A stretch of 6,540 bases of DNA, from the NCBI GenBank assembly GCA_030682505.1, contig JAUXOH010000410.1:1-6540 (forward strand). The letters run 5' to 3'. Of this stretch, positions 1-5,537 are shown in pieces. How positions within the stretch are numbered: position 1 is the first letter of the stretch; each line of letters begins with the position of its first letter. Under the pieces are notes generated by a model that saw nothing but the letters and a program-made list of their open reading frames with translations, was not told the origin of the DNA and did not search any database. This DNA comes from Candidatus Didemnitutus sp. (GTDB lineage: Bacteria; Verrucomicrobiota; Verrucomicrobiia; Opitutales; Opitutaceae). Both the position numbers and the translations under genes were made by a program.

Positions 1-218
1 ATTTGCGCCTGCAAGAGTCGCCACTCTTCCTCCGGATCGGGCGTGGACACGTGAGCAGCTTCCGTTTGGAACGCCGTCATGGCCTGGGCCAGTTCCGCCT
101 GAAGTTGGCGGCAGCCGGCGCAGTCCGCGAGATGCCGCGCCAGTTCGCTGCGCTGGCTTGGCGTCAGCGCGCCATCGCGTTCAGCGGAAAGCAGCGGAGC
201 TGTGGCACGGCAATTCAT
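1..218 (-). CDS. Zinc-finger anti-sigma factor, N-terminal part (runs off the left edge)
   Basis: A minus-strand reading frame opens with ATG at 218-216 and stays open to base 1, so 72 residues are visible and the C-terminus is missing. The translation has the anti-sigma zinc-finger (ZAS) pattern: Cys3, then His29-x3-Cys33-x2-Cys36 in the context ARHLADCAGCRQLQAEL. In this family the finger binds the cognate ECF sigma factor and keeps it inactive, and a membrane segment often follows; that part would lie outside the window. The stretch from about residue 17 (LTPSQRSELARHL) forms the usual helix before the finger. The gene starts 36 bases after the stop of the 152-residue exported protein and lies in the same direction as the sigma gene at 1241-1867, which is its probable partner. 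No clear Shine-Dalgarno sequence precedes the ATG. The family call is from motif reading; the pairing is inferred from proximity. Confidence 0.8.
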   Translation of the reverse strand, partial: MNCRATAPLLSAERDGALTPSQRSELARHLADCAGCRQLQAELAQAMTAFQTEAAHVSTPDPEEEWRLLQAQ

Positions 219-254
219 GAGGGTTTGGCAGAAGGGCGCGGTCGCTGATGGTGC

Positions 255-713
255 TTACCGACGACGTCGATCATTGCGGCCCGAGCGTCCGCCGCGATCG
301 TTGTCGTTTCCGCGGCGATCATGGTGGCTGTAGTTCGGGTGGTGGTGGCCGGTATTGGCGATCAGGACCCGATTGCGGTGCTGCACGTAGCGGCCGGGGA
401 CGTAGACTTGCACGCGGTGGCCGAAGCTGAATTGATATTCCCAGTAGCCCGGCACCCAGACATTCACCACTTGATAGCCATAATCGCCGTAGGGCGTGCA
501 TTCAAAGTTCCCGCGGTTGTAGCCAGCTTGATAAATGACATGAGTGTCGGTCTCGTAAACGGGCCGACTGTCGTTAATGGCTGAACCGATGATGATTCCG
601 CCGATCAGCCCGCCGATCAGGGCGAGTTCCTTATCACCAGCTTGCGCGGGTTTCGGCGCAACGGTGAGGGCGGCAAAAGCAACGAGGAGGAGGGCGGTGG
701 TCGTGGTTTTCAT
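255..713 (-). CDS. Exported glycine-zipper protein with His/Arg-rich tail, function unknown
   Basis: The product is 152 residues with a clear Sec signal peptide (MKTTTTALLLVAFAALTVAP then KPAQA, likely cut after Ala25). A glycine zipper follows (GGLIGGIIIGSA, about residues 34-45), which in other envelope proteins packs against membranes. Next come two related aromatic motifs, VPGYWEY (87-93) and VPGRYV (105-110), of the kind seen in small exported proteins with YxxVPGxW repeats. The last 35 residues are a low-complexity tail of His, Asn, Asp, Gly and Arg ending in RRRR; it is probably disordered. There is a single cysteine (Cys72). ATG at 713 is preceded by a good ribosome site at 720-725. 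The gene lies between a 144-residue exported protein and the anti-sigma gene. No known function is recognised; an envelope role is inferred from the signal peptide and context. Confidence 0.9.
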   Translation of the reverse strand: MKTTTTALLLVAFAALTVAPKPAQAGDKELALIGGLIGGIIIGSAINDSRPVYETDTHVIYQAGYNRGNFECTPYGDYGYQVVNVWVPGYWEYQFSFGHRVQVYVPGRYVQHRNRVLIANTGHHHPNYSHHDRRGNDNDRGGRSGRNDRRRR

Positions 714-719
714 GAGTTG

Positions 720-725
720 TCCCTT
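720..725 (-). promoter_or_regulatory. Ribosome binding site of the 152-residue exported protein
   Basis: On the minus strand the bases read AAGGGA, six bases before the ATG at 713-711. This is the only clear Shine-Dalgarno match among the starts in the window. The other genes have weak or no such site, or rely on overlap with the gene before. Confidence 0.6.
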
Positions 726-740
726 GGTTTGGGTTTGTGC

Positions 741-770
741 TTAGGACGGTCGCCGTCGCGTGCTTATTCA
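741..770 (-). promoter_or_regulatory. Candidate ECF-sigma promoter, TGAATA-N16-CGTCCTAA
   Basis: On the minus strand TGAATA (770-765) is followed after 16 bases by CGTC (748-745) and then CTAA. The layout matches the general ECF promoter pattern (for example TGAAAC-N16-CGTA of the SigW type). Transcription would begin near 736, giving a leader of roughly 20 bases that contains the ribosome site and leads to the ATG at 713. The -35 part overlaps the T-run of a possible terminator. The same TGAA-N18-CGTC spacing occurs at 5439-5464. This is a pattern match only, with no transcript evidence. Confidence 0.3.
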
Positions 771-802
771 AAAAACCTTGGTGAGACTCAATTGACTGCT
801 CA
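770..802 (-). terminator. Weak hairpin and T-run after the 144-residue protein gene
   Basis: Seven bases past the stop codon at 812-810, the minus strand can fold TGAG (802-799) with CTCA (785-782); the interior pairing is imperfect around a central TCAATTGA palindrome. Six bases later comes a run of six T (775-770). The T-run suggests partial intrinsic termination between the sigma half and the anti-sigma half of the cluster. The stem is short and bulged, so this is uncertain. Confidence 0.25.
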
Positions 803-809
803 GCAACGC

Positions 810-1244
810 TCAGCGCGCGACCAGGATCACGGCATAAACTTCGCCTTCTGCGCGTCCGGTGCTGGGGCCACCGAGCACCGCCGGCACGCCGGCCCGCAGG
901 GTCAGTCCCGTGTTCATGAGCGTCCGCCCTCCCTCGGTCCAACGGATGCGAATGGAGAGCGTATGGGCGCCGCCCTCGATCTCCAGCTGGTGGCCTTGGC
1001 CGATCATCAGGGTCTGCTGGCCCGCACCAATCCGGCCGGAATCGCTGCCTTGATAGGTGTAGGATTTGAAGCGCAGGACGCGCCGGAGCGTCACTTCGTA
1101 ATTGGCCAGTCGCGGATCGGTGGCGCCACTTTCATTGCTGGCGGTGATCAAGACGGCGTGGAGGTCCGCGGCGTGCGCCGGGGCGGCGAGGCTGAATCCC
1201 AGACTGAGCAGGAAAAGGGTGAGAACGAGACGGATGGTTTTCAT
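810..1244 (-). CDS. Small exported beta-rich protein cotranslated with the sigma factor, function unknown
   Basis: The product is 144 residues. It begins with a typical signal peptide (MKTIRLVLTLFLLSLGFSLA then APAHA, likely cut after Ala25). The mature part has alternating hydrophobic residues that suggest beta strands, with the segments YEVTLRRVLRFKSYTY (49-64), TLSIRIRWTEGG (95-106) and LMNTGLTLRAGVPAVLGGPS (109-128). The last one loosely recalls the T-x-x-DG-x-x-x-x-GG beta-lip of secretins, but the protein is far too short to be one. There is no cysteine in the mature chain. The frame is open much further upstream (to 1652), but that extension is a shadow of the sigma gene. ATG at 1244 overlaps the sigma stop as ATGA, which implies coupled translation, and a signal peptide starts exactly there. 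The family is not recognised. A role in signal sensing or envelope response is inferred only from position. Confidence 0.85.
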   Translation of the reverse strand: MKTIRLVLTLFLLSLGFSLAAPAHAADLHAVLITASNESGATDPRLANYEVTLRRVLRFKSYTYQGSDSGRIGAGQQTLMIGQGHQLEIEGGAHTLSIRIRWTEGGRTLMNTGLTLRAGVPAVLGGPSTGRAEGEVYAVILVAR

Positions 1245-1867
1245 GGCGATTTTTTCAGTTTTTGCGCCAGTTGGCGGCGCGCATGGTAGAGGCGGGACAT
1301 CACGGTGCCAACCGGCAAGCTCATGGCCGTGGCAATTTCCTCGTAGGATAGCCCCTGGAGTTCGCGCAGCGCGAGCACCGCGCGATGTTTCGGGGGGAGC
1401 GAGTCGAGGGCTCGATGCAACAGGGCGGCGCGTTCGCTTCCCTCGGCTTCGTCCCGGGACGTGAAATCTGTCGAAGGTTCGGCCACGCTGGGGTGTTTGT
1501 CGTCCCCGGTTCCGAACGGCAGGAAGCGATCGAACCACCGGCGACGTTTGCGCAGGTGATCGAGCGAGCGGCGCACGGCGATCGGATGCACCCAGGTGGT
1601 GAATTTTGATTCGCCGCGAAATTTCGGGAGTTCCTGCCAGATTTTGAGCCATACTTCCTGTGAGACGTCACGCGCATCGTGTTCATTCCGCAATATGCTG
1701 TAAATCACCCGGAAGACGGCCTCGTAGTGGGAGCGCATCAAGTTCCCGAATGCAGCCTCATCACCGGCTTGCGCACGGGCAAGCAGGGCGGCGAGTCCAG
1801 CAGTTTGGGGTTCCGGAGCACTCAAGACGACGGAGACAGTCTCGCCCTCAGGTTGCTGCCTCCGCAA
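1241..1867 (-). CDS. RNA polymerase ECF sigma factor
   Basis: The product is up to 208 residues, the normal size for an ECF (sigma-70 group 4) factor, which directs RNA polymerase to stress or envelope promoters. Region 2 spans about residues 40-110. It holds DARDVSQEVWLKIW (64-77), the polymerase-contacting and -10-reading part, and WVHPIAVRRSLDHLRKRRR (92-110). Region 4 spans about 146-202; its -35-reading helix-turn-helix is LSYEEIATAMSLPVGTVMSR (173-192), followed by a basic helix. The linker between the regions is poorly conserved, as usual. The start is unsure: no suitable ATG exists before residue 44, and the choices are TTG at 1867, directly after an in-frame TAG, or TTG at 1825. The first would overlap the aminopeptidase gene by 20 bases; the second would lie 22 bases after it. 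The stop shares bases with the next ATG. The likely inhibitor is the zinc-finger protein at 1-218. Confidence 0.93.
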   Translation of the reverse strand: MRRQQPEGETVSVVLSAPEPQTAGLAALLARAQAGDEAAFGNLMRSHYEAVFRVIYSILRNEHDARDVSQEVWLKIWQELPKFRGESKFTTWVHPIAVRRSLDHLRKRRRWFDRFLPFGTGDDKHPSVAEPSTDFTSRDEAEGSERAALLHRALDSLPPKHRAVLALRELQGLSYEEIATAMSLPVGTVMSRLYHARRQLAQKLKKSP

Positions 1868-3068
1868 CTAAACTCGCACGGGCATCCAACGGCAGATCAA
1901 CGTGCACGAGGCTCCGGTTGGCGGAAAGCTTGAACCAACCCCGCAGGCAGAACGGATAGGCGGCGCCGAGCGCAATGTGATTGGCGCCGTTCTCGTCGAG
2001 AATCATGTGATGAAAAATCTGGCGCGATTGCTGCCAAGGGGCGGCGTCCTCACCCAGATCCTTCGCCAGCAACGCGACTTCGCCCAAGCGGCCGGCCCCG
2101 CTATCGGTGGCGAGGAGATGCTCGAGGAGGTCGGCGTTGGTCGTGGCAAACGAACGCACGACCTTACCGGCGTGGAATTCCAATTCAATTCCCTCCATGA
2201 CGGCTCCTCCATGGGCGACGGGGCGGGAGACTCGCACCACTCCCTCCGCGGAGCTTTTCTCCGGCGCGGTGAAGACTTCCTCGGTGGGAAGGTTGACGAC
2301 AAACGGCACGCCTGCTCGCGACGTAAGTTGCGCGGTGCACCAAACATGTTTCGCTGGGAGCTCAACGCTCAGATCGGTGCCTTCACCTTCATAGCGAACC
2401 GTGCGCACGCGCCGGGCGTTGAGGCGTGCCGCGAGTCCACCCAGAGTCGCGAGCTGCGTCTGCCAGGCGGCAAGCGGAGGATGACCCGATTCCACGCGGA
2501 ACGCCGCAAAGACAGTATTCCAGAGTGAAGCCATTTGACGTTCTTCGGGTTGCTCGGGGAAGGCCAGTGCCGCCCAAGCCGGCGACGGAGCAGGTGCGAG
2601 GCTCCATTGAGTCGCGCCGCAGACCAGGCGTCGCACAACCGGCCCAAGGTGCCGCCAATTCAGTTCGTGAAACGCGGCCAGATTCTCGGCGGGGATTCCG
2701 GCAAACAAGCGCGGCTCGCTGCCGGTCAGAAACAAGAGCGCCCCGCCGCGGGAGATATGTTGGTTCATGCGCCACGCATTTCCGGCAACGAGGCGTTCGA
2801 ATCCGGCTTGATCAGCCCCTTCAACGAGCGCCCGAATTGAGTCACGTTCACTCCAAATGATTTCGACCGGGCCACCGTGCGCGGCATGGGCAGCGGCGAT
2901 GATGGCACCAACACTGACTTCCGCGCAGCAAGCGACTCCCTGCTGCTCGTAGGGTTCGGCAATGAGCAGCGGCTGACCGGGTTGCAAATTCAACCCGACT
3001 CGAATGATCACCTCGGCAAAGGCGCTCAAGCGGTCTGCAAAATCGGGTGGCGTGAAGGGGGAGTTCAA
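1848..3068 (-). CDS. M29-family metallo-aminopeptidase (AmpS/PepS-like)
   Basis: The product is 406 residues, close to the family norm of about 410. These cytosolic dimetal enzymes remove N-terminal residues from peptides. The N-terminal FADRLSAFAEVIIRVGLNLQ followed by PGQPLLI is typical of the family. Probable metal ligands are in NLPTEEVFTAP (259-269), GRLGEVAL (326-333, Glu330), DENGANHIALGAAY (358-371, His364) and HVD (389-391). The chain ends 15 residues after the HVD motif. Family members usually read HxDFMIG and run about 30 residues further, so this C-terminus is short and altered (DLPLDARASLVAEAAT). No frame restores the usual ending. The start is TTG at 3068: an in-frame TGA lies 17 codons upstream, and family similarity begins within the first 15 residues. 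It leads directly into the sigma gene, so the two are probably cotranscribed. Family call firm; substrate unknown. Confidence 0.9.
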   Translation of the reverse strand: MNSPFTPPDFADRLSAFAEVIIRVGLNLQPGQPLLIAEPYEQQGVACCAEVSVGAIIAAAHAAHGGPVEIIWSERDSIRALVEGADQAGFERLVAGNAWRMNQHISRGGALLFLTGSEPRLFAGIPAENLAAFHELNWRHLGPVVRRLVCGATQWSLAPAPSPAWAALAFPEQPEERQMASLWNTVFAAFRVESGHPPLAAWQTQLATLGGLAARLNARRVRTVRYEGEGTDLSVELPAKHVWCTAQLTSRAGVPFVVNLPTEEVFTAPEKSSAEGVVRVSRPVAHGGAVMEGIELEFHAGKVVRSFATTNADLLEHLLATDSGAGRLGEVALLAKDLGEDAAPWQQSRQIFHHMILDENGANHIALGAAYPFCLRGWFKLSANRSLVHVDLPLDARASLVAEAAT

Positions 3069-3073
3069 GAGGG

Positions 3074-3256
3074 CTACTTCTCTGGGACCACCGGGAAGGG
3101 AGGGCCGACATTTTCAATCAGGGGAGCAAAACCGTGGATGCGAGAAACCACGAAAGCTTCGCGTATCGTCTGGGCTCCAGCTTGTTGGACGTGCCGAATG
3201 AGCAAGCCGAAAGGATCCGCGAGCGCGATCAAGATCAACAGCAGCGATTGTTGCAT
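3074..3256 (-). CDS. Doubtful 60-residue ORF just upstream of the aminopeptidase gene
   Basis: ATG at 3256 opens a 60-codon frame ending at TAG, five bases before the aminopeptidase TTG. The start is hydrophobic (MQQSLLLILIALADPFGLLI), which could be a short membrane or signal segment, but no cleavage site or family motif is visible. AGG lies 8-10 bases before the ATG, a weak ribosome site. It could be a leader peptide, a small real gene, a decayed remnant or chance. Tight spacing to the next gene is the only argument in its favour. Confidence 0.25.
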   Translation of the reverse strand: MQQSLLLILIALADPFGLLIRHVQQAGAQTIREAFVVSRIHGFAPLIENVGPPFPVVPEK

Positions 3257-3338
3257 GGGTATGGCCTGGTCCTGAAATCACAGAATTCCCGGAAATAGCC
3301 GCGGCCGAAAATGACTCGGGGCCGACTACGGCATCAAG

Positions 3339-3366
3339 CACCAGCGAACAGCGGGGTTCGCTGGTG
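3339..3366 (-). terminator. Perfect 11-bp hairpin downstream of the aldolase gene
   Basis: CACCAGCGAAC (3339-3349) and GTTCGCTGGTG (3356-3366) are perfect inverted repeats around a six-base loop. The hairpin begins 23 bases after the aldolase stop codon on the minus strand. No T-run follows (the next bases read CTTGATGCC), so it is not a classic intrinsic terminator. It may stabilise the 3' end of the message, act in a U-less terminator, or be an operator. Confidence 0.45.
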
Positions 3367-3389
3367 GAAGGTGATCGAGGGAGAAATCC

Positions 3390-4340
3390 TTACTTGCCGA
3401 GACTGGTCCGCAAATCCACCAGCTGACCCGATGAGCCCAAGAAATCATTTCGGCTGGCGATGAACTTCGCATATTCCTCGATGAAGATCTTGCCCGGCGG
3501 ACGGAAATCGAACTCGCCCGGCTTGTCGCGGAAAAACTCCCGGTGCACCCGGGTCCAGACGAGGCGGCCATCGGTGTCGATATTGACCTTGGTCACACCG
3601 AGCTTGGCCGCCGGAAGGTATTCATTCGGATCGACGCCCATGGAACCGGCAATCGCGCCGCCCGCGGCATTGATGCGATCAACTTCCTCCTTGGGCACAC
3701 TGGAACTGCCGTGCATGACCAGCGGAAATCCAGGGACCAGCGCCTTGATCTTTTCCAAAACGTCAAAGTGCAAGGACTGCCGGCCCTTGAACTTGAAGGC
3801 GCCGTGCGAGGTGCCGATTGCGCACGCGAGCGAATCGCAGCCCGTCCGGGTGATGAAATCCTTCGCCTCGTCGGGATCGGTCAGGCAGGCGTTGCCTTCC
3901 TCAACCTTGATGTCCTCTTCCACGCCGCCGAGCATGCCGAGTTCGGCTTCGACGGAGATGCCCTTCGCGTGCGCTGCGTCGACGACGCGCTTGGTGATCG
4001 CAATGTTTTCCTCAAACGGATCATGCGAGGCGTCGATCATCACGGAGCTGAAAAAGCCCGAATTGATGCAGTCGTAGCAGGTCTCCTCGTCACCGTGGTC
4101 GAGGTGGACCGCAAAAATCGCCTCCGGAAAAATAACGCTGGCCGCGCGAATGATGGCCTCGAGCATGCGCTTGTCGGTGTATTTGCGCGCCCCCTTGGAA
4201 ATCTGGATAATGAACGGCGCTTTGGACTGGATGCAGCCCTTGAACAGACCCATGGCCTGTTCGGCGTTGTTGATGTTGTAGGCACCGACGGCGTATTTCC
4301 CGTAGGCGTGTTTGAACAGCTGGGCGGTCGTGACAATCAT
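3390..4340 (-). CDS. fba: Class II fructose-bisphosphate aldolase
   Basis: The product is 316 residues, normal for the class II family. This zinc enzyme reversibly cleaves fructose 1,6-bisphosphate to dihydroxyacetone phosphate and glyceraldehyde 3-phosphate in cytosolic glycolysis and gluconeogenesis. All key motifs are present: AVHLDHGD (77-84) with catalytic Asp81 and zinc ligand His82; EAELGMLGGVEED (131-143) with the family's conserved glutamates; GTSHGAFK (176-183) with ligand His179; VMHGSSSVP (208-216) with ligand His210; and the phosphate-binding KVNIDTDGRL (251-260). The opening TTAQLFKHAYGKYAVGAYNI is typical, which supports ATG at 4340. No Shine-Dalgarno sequence is visible. The upstream gene ends 85 bases before, and a hairpin lies after the stop. 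A related sugar-phosphate aldolase (tagatose type) cannot be fully excluded from motifs alone. No unusual features were seen. Confidence 0.95.
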   Translation of the reverse strand: MIVTTAQLFKHAYGKYAVGAYNINNAEQAMGLFKGCIQSKAPFIIQISKGARKYTDKRMLEAIIRAASVIFPEAIFAVHLDHGDEETCYDCINSGFFSSVMIDASHDPFEENIAITKRVVDAAHAKGISVEAELGMLGGVEEDIKVEEGNACLTDPDEAKDFITRTGCDSLACAIGTSHGAFKFKGRQSLHFDVLEKIKALVPGFPLVMHGSSSVPKEEVDRINAAGGAIAGSMGVDPNEYLPAAKLGVTKVNIDTDGRLVWTRVHREFFRDKPGEFDFRPPGKIFIEEYAKFIASRNDFLGSSGQLVDLRTSLGK

Positions 4341-4390
4341 GAGAGGGACCCGAAAAATACCCCCGCACCAGATGTTCCGACAAGCCTATT

Positions 4391-4422
4391 GTGGCTTCAT
4401 GCCACGGAGCACAGGGCCGTGC
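4391..4422 (-). terminator. Two small adjacent hairpins after the membrane protein gene
   Basis: GTGGC (4391-4395) pairs with GCCAC (4401-4405), and GCAC (4409-4412) pairs with GTGC (4419-4422). Both lie just past the stop codon at 4428-4426 and before the aldolase ATG. No T-run follows, so termination here would be weak and read-through into the aldolase gene is possible. Confidence 0.2.
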
Positions 4423-4425
4423 CTC

Positions 4426-5430
4426 TCAGCCGCCGCCATTCGGACTCTGCCGCCGGGGACGCATTTGCTCGCGCATCAACTGGTTCAATTTCGACTGCGC
4501 CTCCTGCTCCTGCTGCAGTTGCTGCAAGGTCTGGAGCTGGGTCGAATTGAGCACCGTGGAGGCTTGCTGCACCGCTTGGTCCGATATGGGCGCACCGCCC
4601 GTCCCGCCAAAAGAAACCGCCCCGCCGCCAGGACCGGCCCGCACAGCGACCGTCTGCATCCCACCGCCACCGGCGTTGGGTTGCCGCGGAGCCGCATTTG
4701 CCGCCAGGACCTGCACCAGCTGCTCGGATTGTTGCGGCGTCAGTGGCGTGTTGGAGTAACTGAGGCGCTGTTCCAATTGTCCGACCACTGCGCGTTGCGG
4801 CTGGGTCTGCTCAAATGCCTGATATTGGGCGAAGGCATTGTCGCCGAGAAGGGCACGAATGCCGGCATCCACTTCGGCCTGAGTCTGCTGCACCAAGGCT
4901 TGGATCTCATCGCGGTTCTCGCGTCCGGTCATGCCCTGCGAGCGCGCCGCGGCGACAACGTCCGTGAGCGAAGTGCGCTTCTCCACCAGCATGTCCTTGA
5001 ATTGATCCAATTGCTCCGGGCTCAGGTTGAGCATCCGGAACAGCGCGCCATACCGGGCATCAAGCGTGCCTTTTTGCTGGATCGCCAGCAACCGCTGGGC
5101 TTCCGGATTGTCGAGGAGCGAGAACATCCGGCCGGCCATGCCCCTCATGTCCGCGCCGGCGGCACGAGCCGGGTCGATGTTGACCGAGCCATCCGCATGG
5201 GGCAGGGCGAGCGCAGAGTCGGCATCAGCGGTGGCACTGTCGGCGCGAGGGCGATTCTGCCGACGCTCGGCATCCCACAATTTCCGGCGCAGTTCCAACC
5301 GTTCCTTTTCCAGTGCTTCCGCGGTCAGGCGGGCAACTCCAAGTGCGCGGTGCTGTTGAAATGCGTAGAACAACGTCGTCGCGGTCGTCAGGCCGAGAAC
5401 GAAAATAATCAGGCGGGGTAGGTTGCGCAT
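4426..5430 (-). CDS. Membrane-anchored coiled-coil, Gln-rich envelope protein, function unknown
   Basis: The product is 334 residues from ATG at 5430. One N-terminal membrane helix (about residues 6-24, LPRLIIFVLGLTTATTLFYA) is preceded by arginine, so the rest should face the periplasm. A charged coiled coil follows (about 35-60). Three helical segments share a leucine/glutamine pattern: LNLSPEQLDQFKDML (135-149), TPLTPQQSEQLVQVL (228-242) and LNSTQLQTLQQLQQEQ (294-309). The first two resemble the LTxxQ motif of Spy/CpxP-type periplasmic proteins, but this is weak likeness only. A Gly-rich linker spans 252-280. There is no cysteine. A GTG at 5457 would add nine residues before the membrane helix; I prefer ATG because it places the helix at the N-terminus and because a promoter-like site covers the longer start. 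The upstream topoisomerase gene ends 107 bases away. No family function is recognised. Confidence 0.82.
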   Translation of the reverse strand: MRNLPRLIIFVLGLTTATTLFYAFQQHRALGVARLTAEALEKERLELRRKLWDAERRQNRPRADSATADADSALALPHADGSVNIDPARAAGADMRGMAGRMFSLLDNPEAQRLLAIQQKGTLDARYGALFRMLNLSPEQLDQFKDMLVEKRTSLTDVVAAARSQGMTGRENRDEIQALVQQTQAEVDAGIRALLGDNAFAQYQAFEQTQPQRAVVGQLEQRLSYSNTPLTPQQSEQLVQVLAANAAPRQPNAGGGGMQTVAVRAGPGGGAVSFGGTGGAPISDQAVQQASTVLNSTQLQTLQQLQQEQEAQSKLNQLMREQMRPRRQSPNGGG

Positions 5431-5436
5431 GGCGGA

Positions 5437-5464
5437 GAGACGCCCGCAACAGACCACGGTTTCA
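5437..5464 (-). promoter_or_regulatory. Candidate ECF-sigma promoter, TGAAAC-N16-CGTCTC
   Basis: On the minus strand TGAAAC (5464-5459) is followed after 16 bases by CGTCTC (5442-5437). This closely matches the known SigW-type ECF consensus (TGAAAC-N16-CGTA). The -10 part ends only six bases before the ATG at 5430-5428, so transcription would start at or next to the start codon, giving a leaderless message. The absence of any Shine-Dalgarno sequence fits that. Evidence is sequence pattern and position only. Confidence 0.4.
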
Positions 5465-5537
5465 CGCGGCGGGCGAGTCGAAAGCCCTGCCGCACGGTCC
5501 GGGCGGGAAGCGGAGGACCCGGCCGTCCGGCGGCGGA

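Larger units (their letters stand above)
3069..3389. other. 320-base gap between aldolase and aminopeptidase genes
   Basis: No confident gene is seen here. The gap contains a strong hairpin at 3339-3366, a looser GC stem (arms 3302-3306 and 3320-3324, CGGCC/GGCCG) and one doubtful 60-codon minus-strand ORF at 3074-3256. I found no convincing -10/-35 pair and no TGAA-N18-CGTC site, although some promoter for the aminopeptidase-sigma unit would be expected here. Confidence 0.5.

Noticed and set aside
642..1289. 215-codon plus-strand ORF across the exported protein genes
   Set aside because: It lies antisense to two genes with signal peptides, and its own translation is low-complexity and without motifs.
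1245..1652. N-terminal extension of the 144-residue protein to 280 residues
   Set aside because: The extension lies wholly inside the sigma gene in another frame. The signal peptide at 1244 marks the true start.
1848..1905. Frameshift at the C-terminus of the aminopeptidase
   Set aside because: I read the two other frames after the HVD codons; neither gives the family's DFMIG-type ending, so a simple frameshift does not explain the short end.
1902..2528. 208-codon plus-strand ORF opposite the aminopeptidase gene
   Set aside because: It is a shadow of the M29 gene; no plausible product.
4341..4425. ECF-type promoter before the aldolase gene
   Set aside because: No TGAA-N18-CGTC match is present; the nearest look-alike has the wrong spacing and sequence.
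3543..4550. 335-codon plus-strand ORF opposite the aldolase gene
   Set aside because: It is antisense to an unmistakable aldolase and its translation shows no family features.
4312..5421. 369-codon plus-strand ORF opposite the membrane protein gene, longer than the gene itself
   Set aside because: It mirrors the minus-strand gene, has no recognisable motif or coherent domain pattern, and long antisense frames are common in GC-rich DNA. The minus frame has a clear membrane helix and coiled coil.
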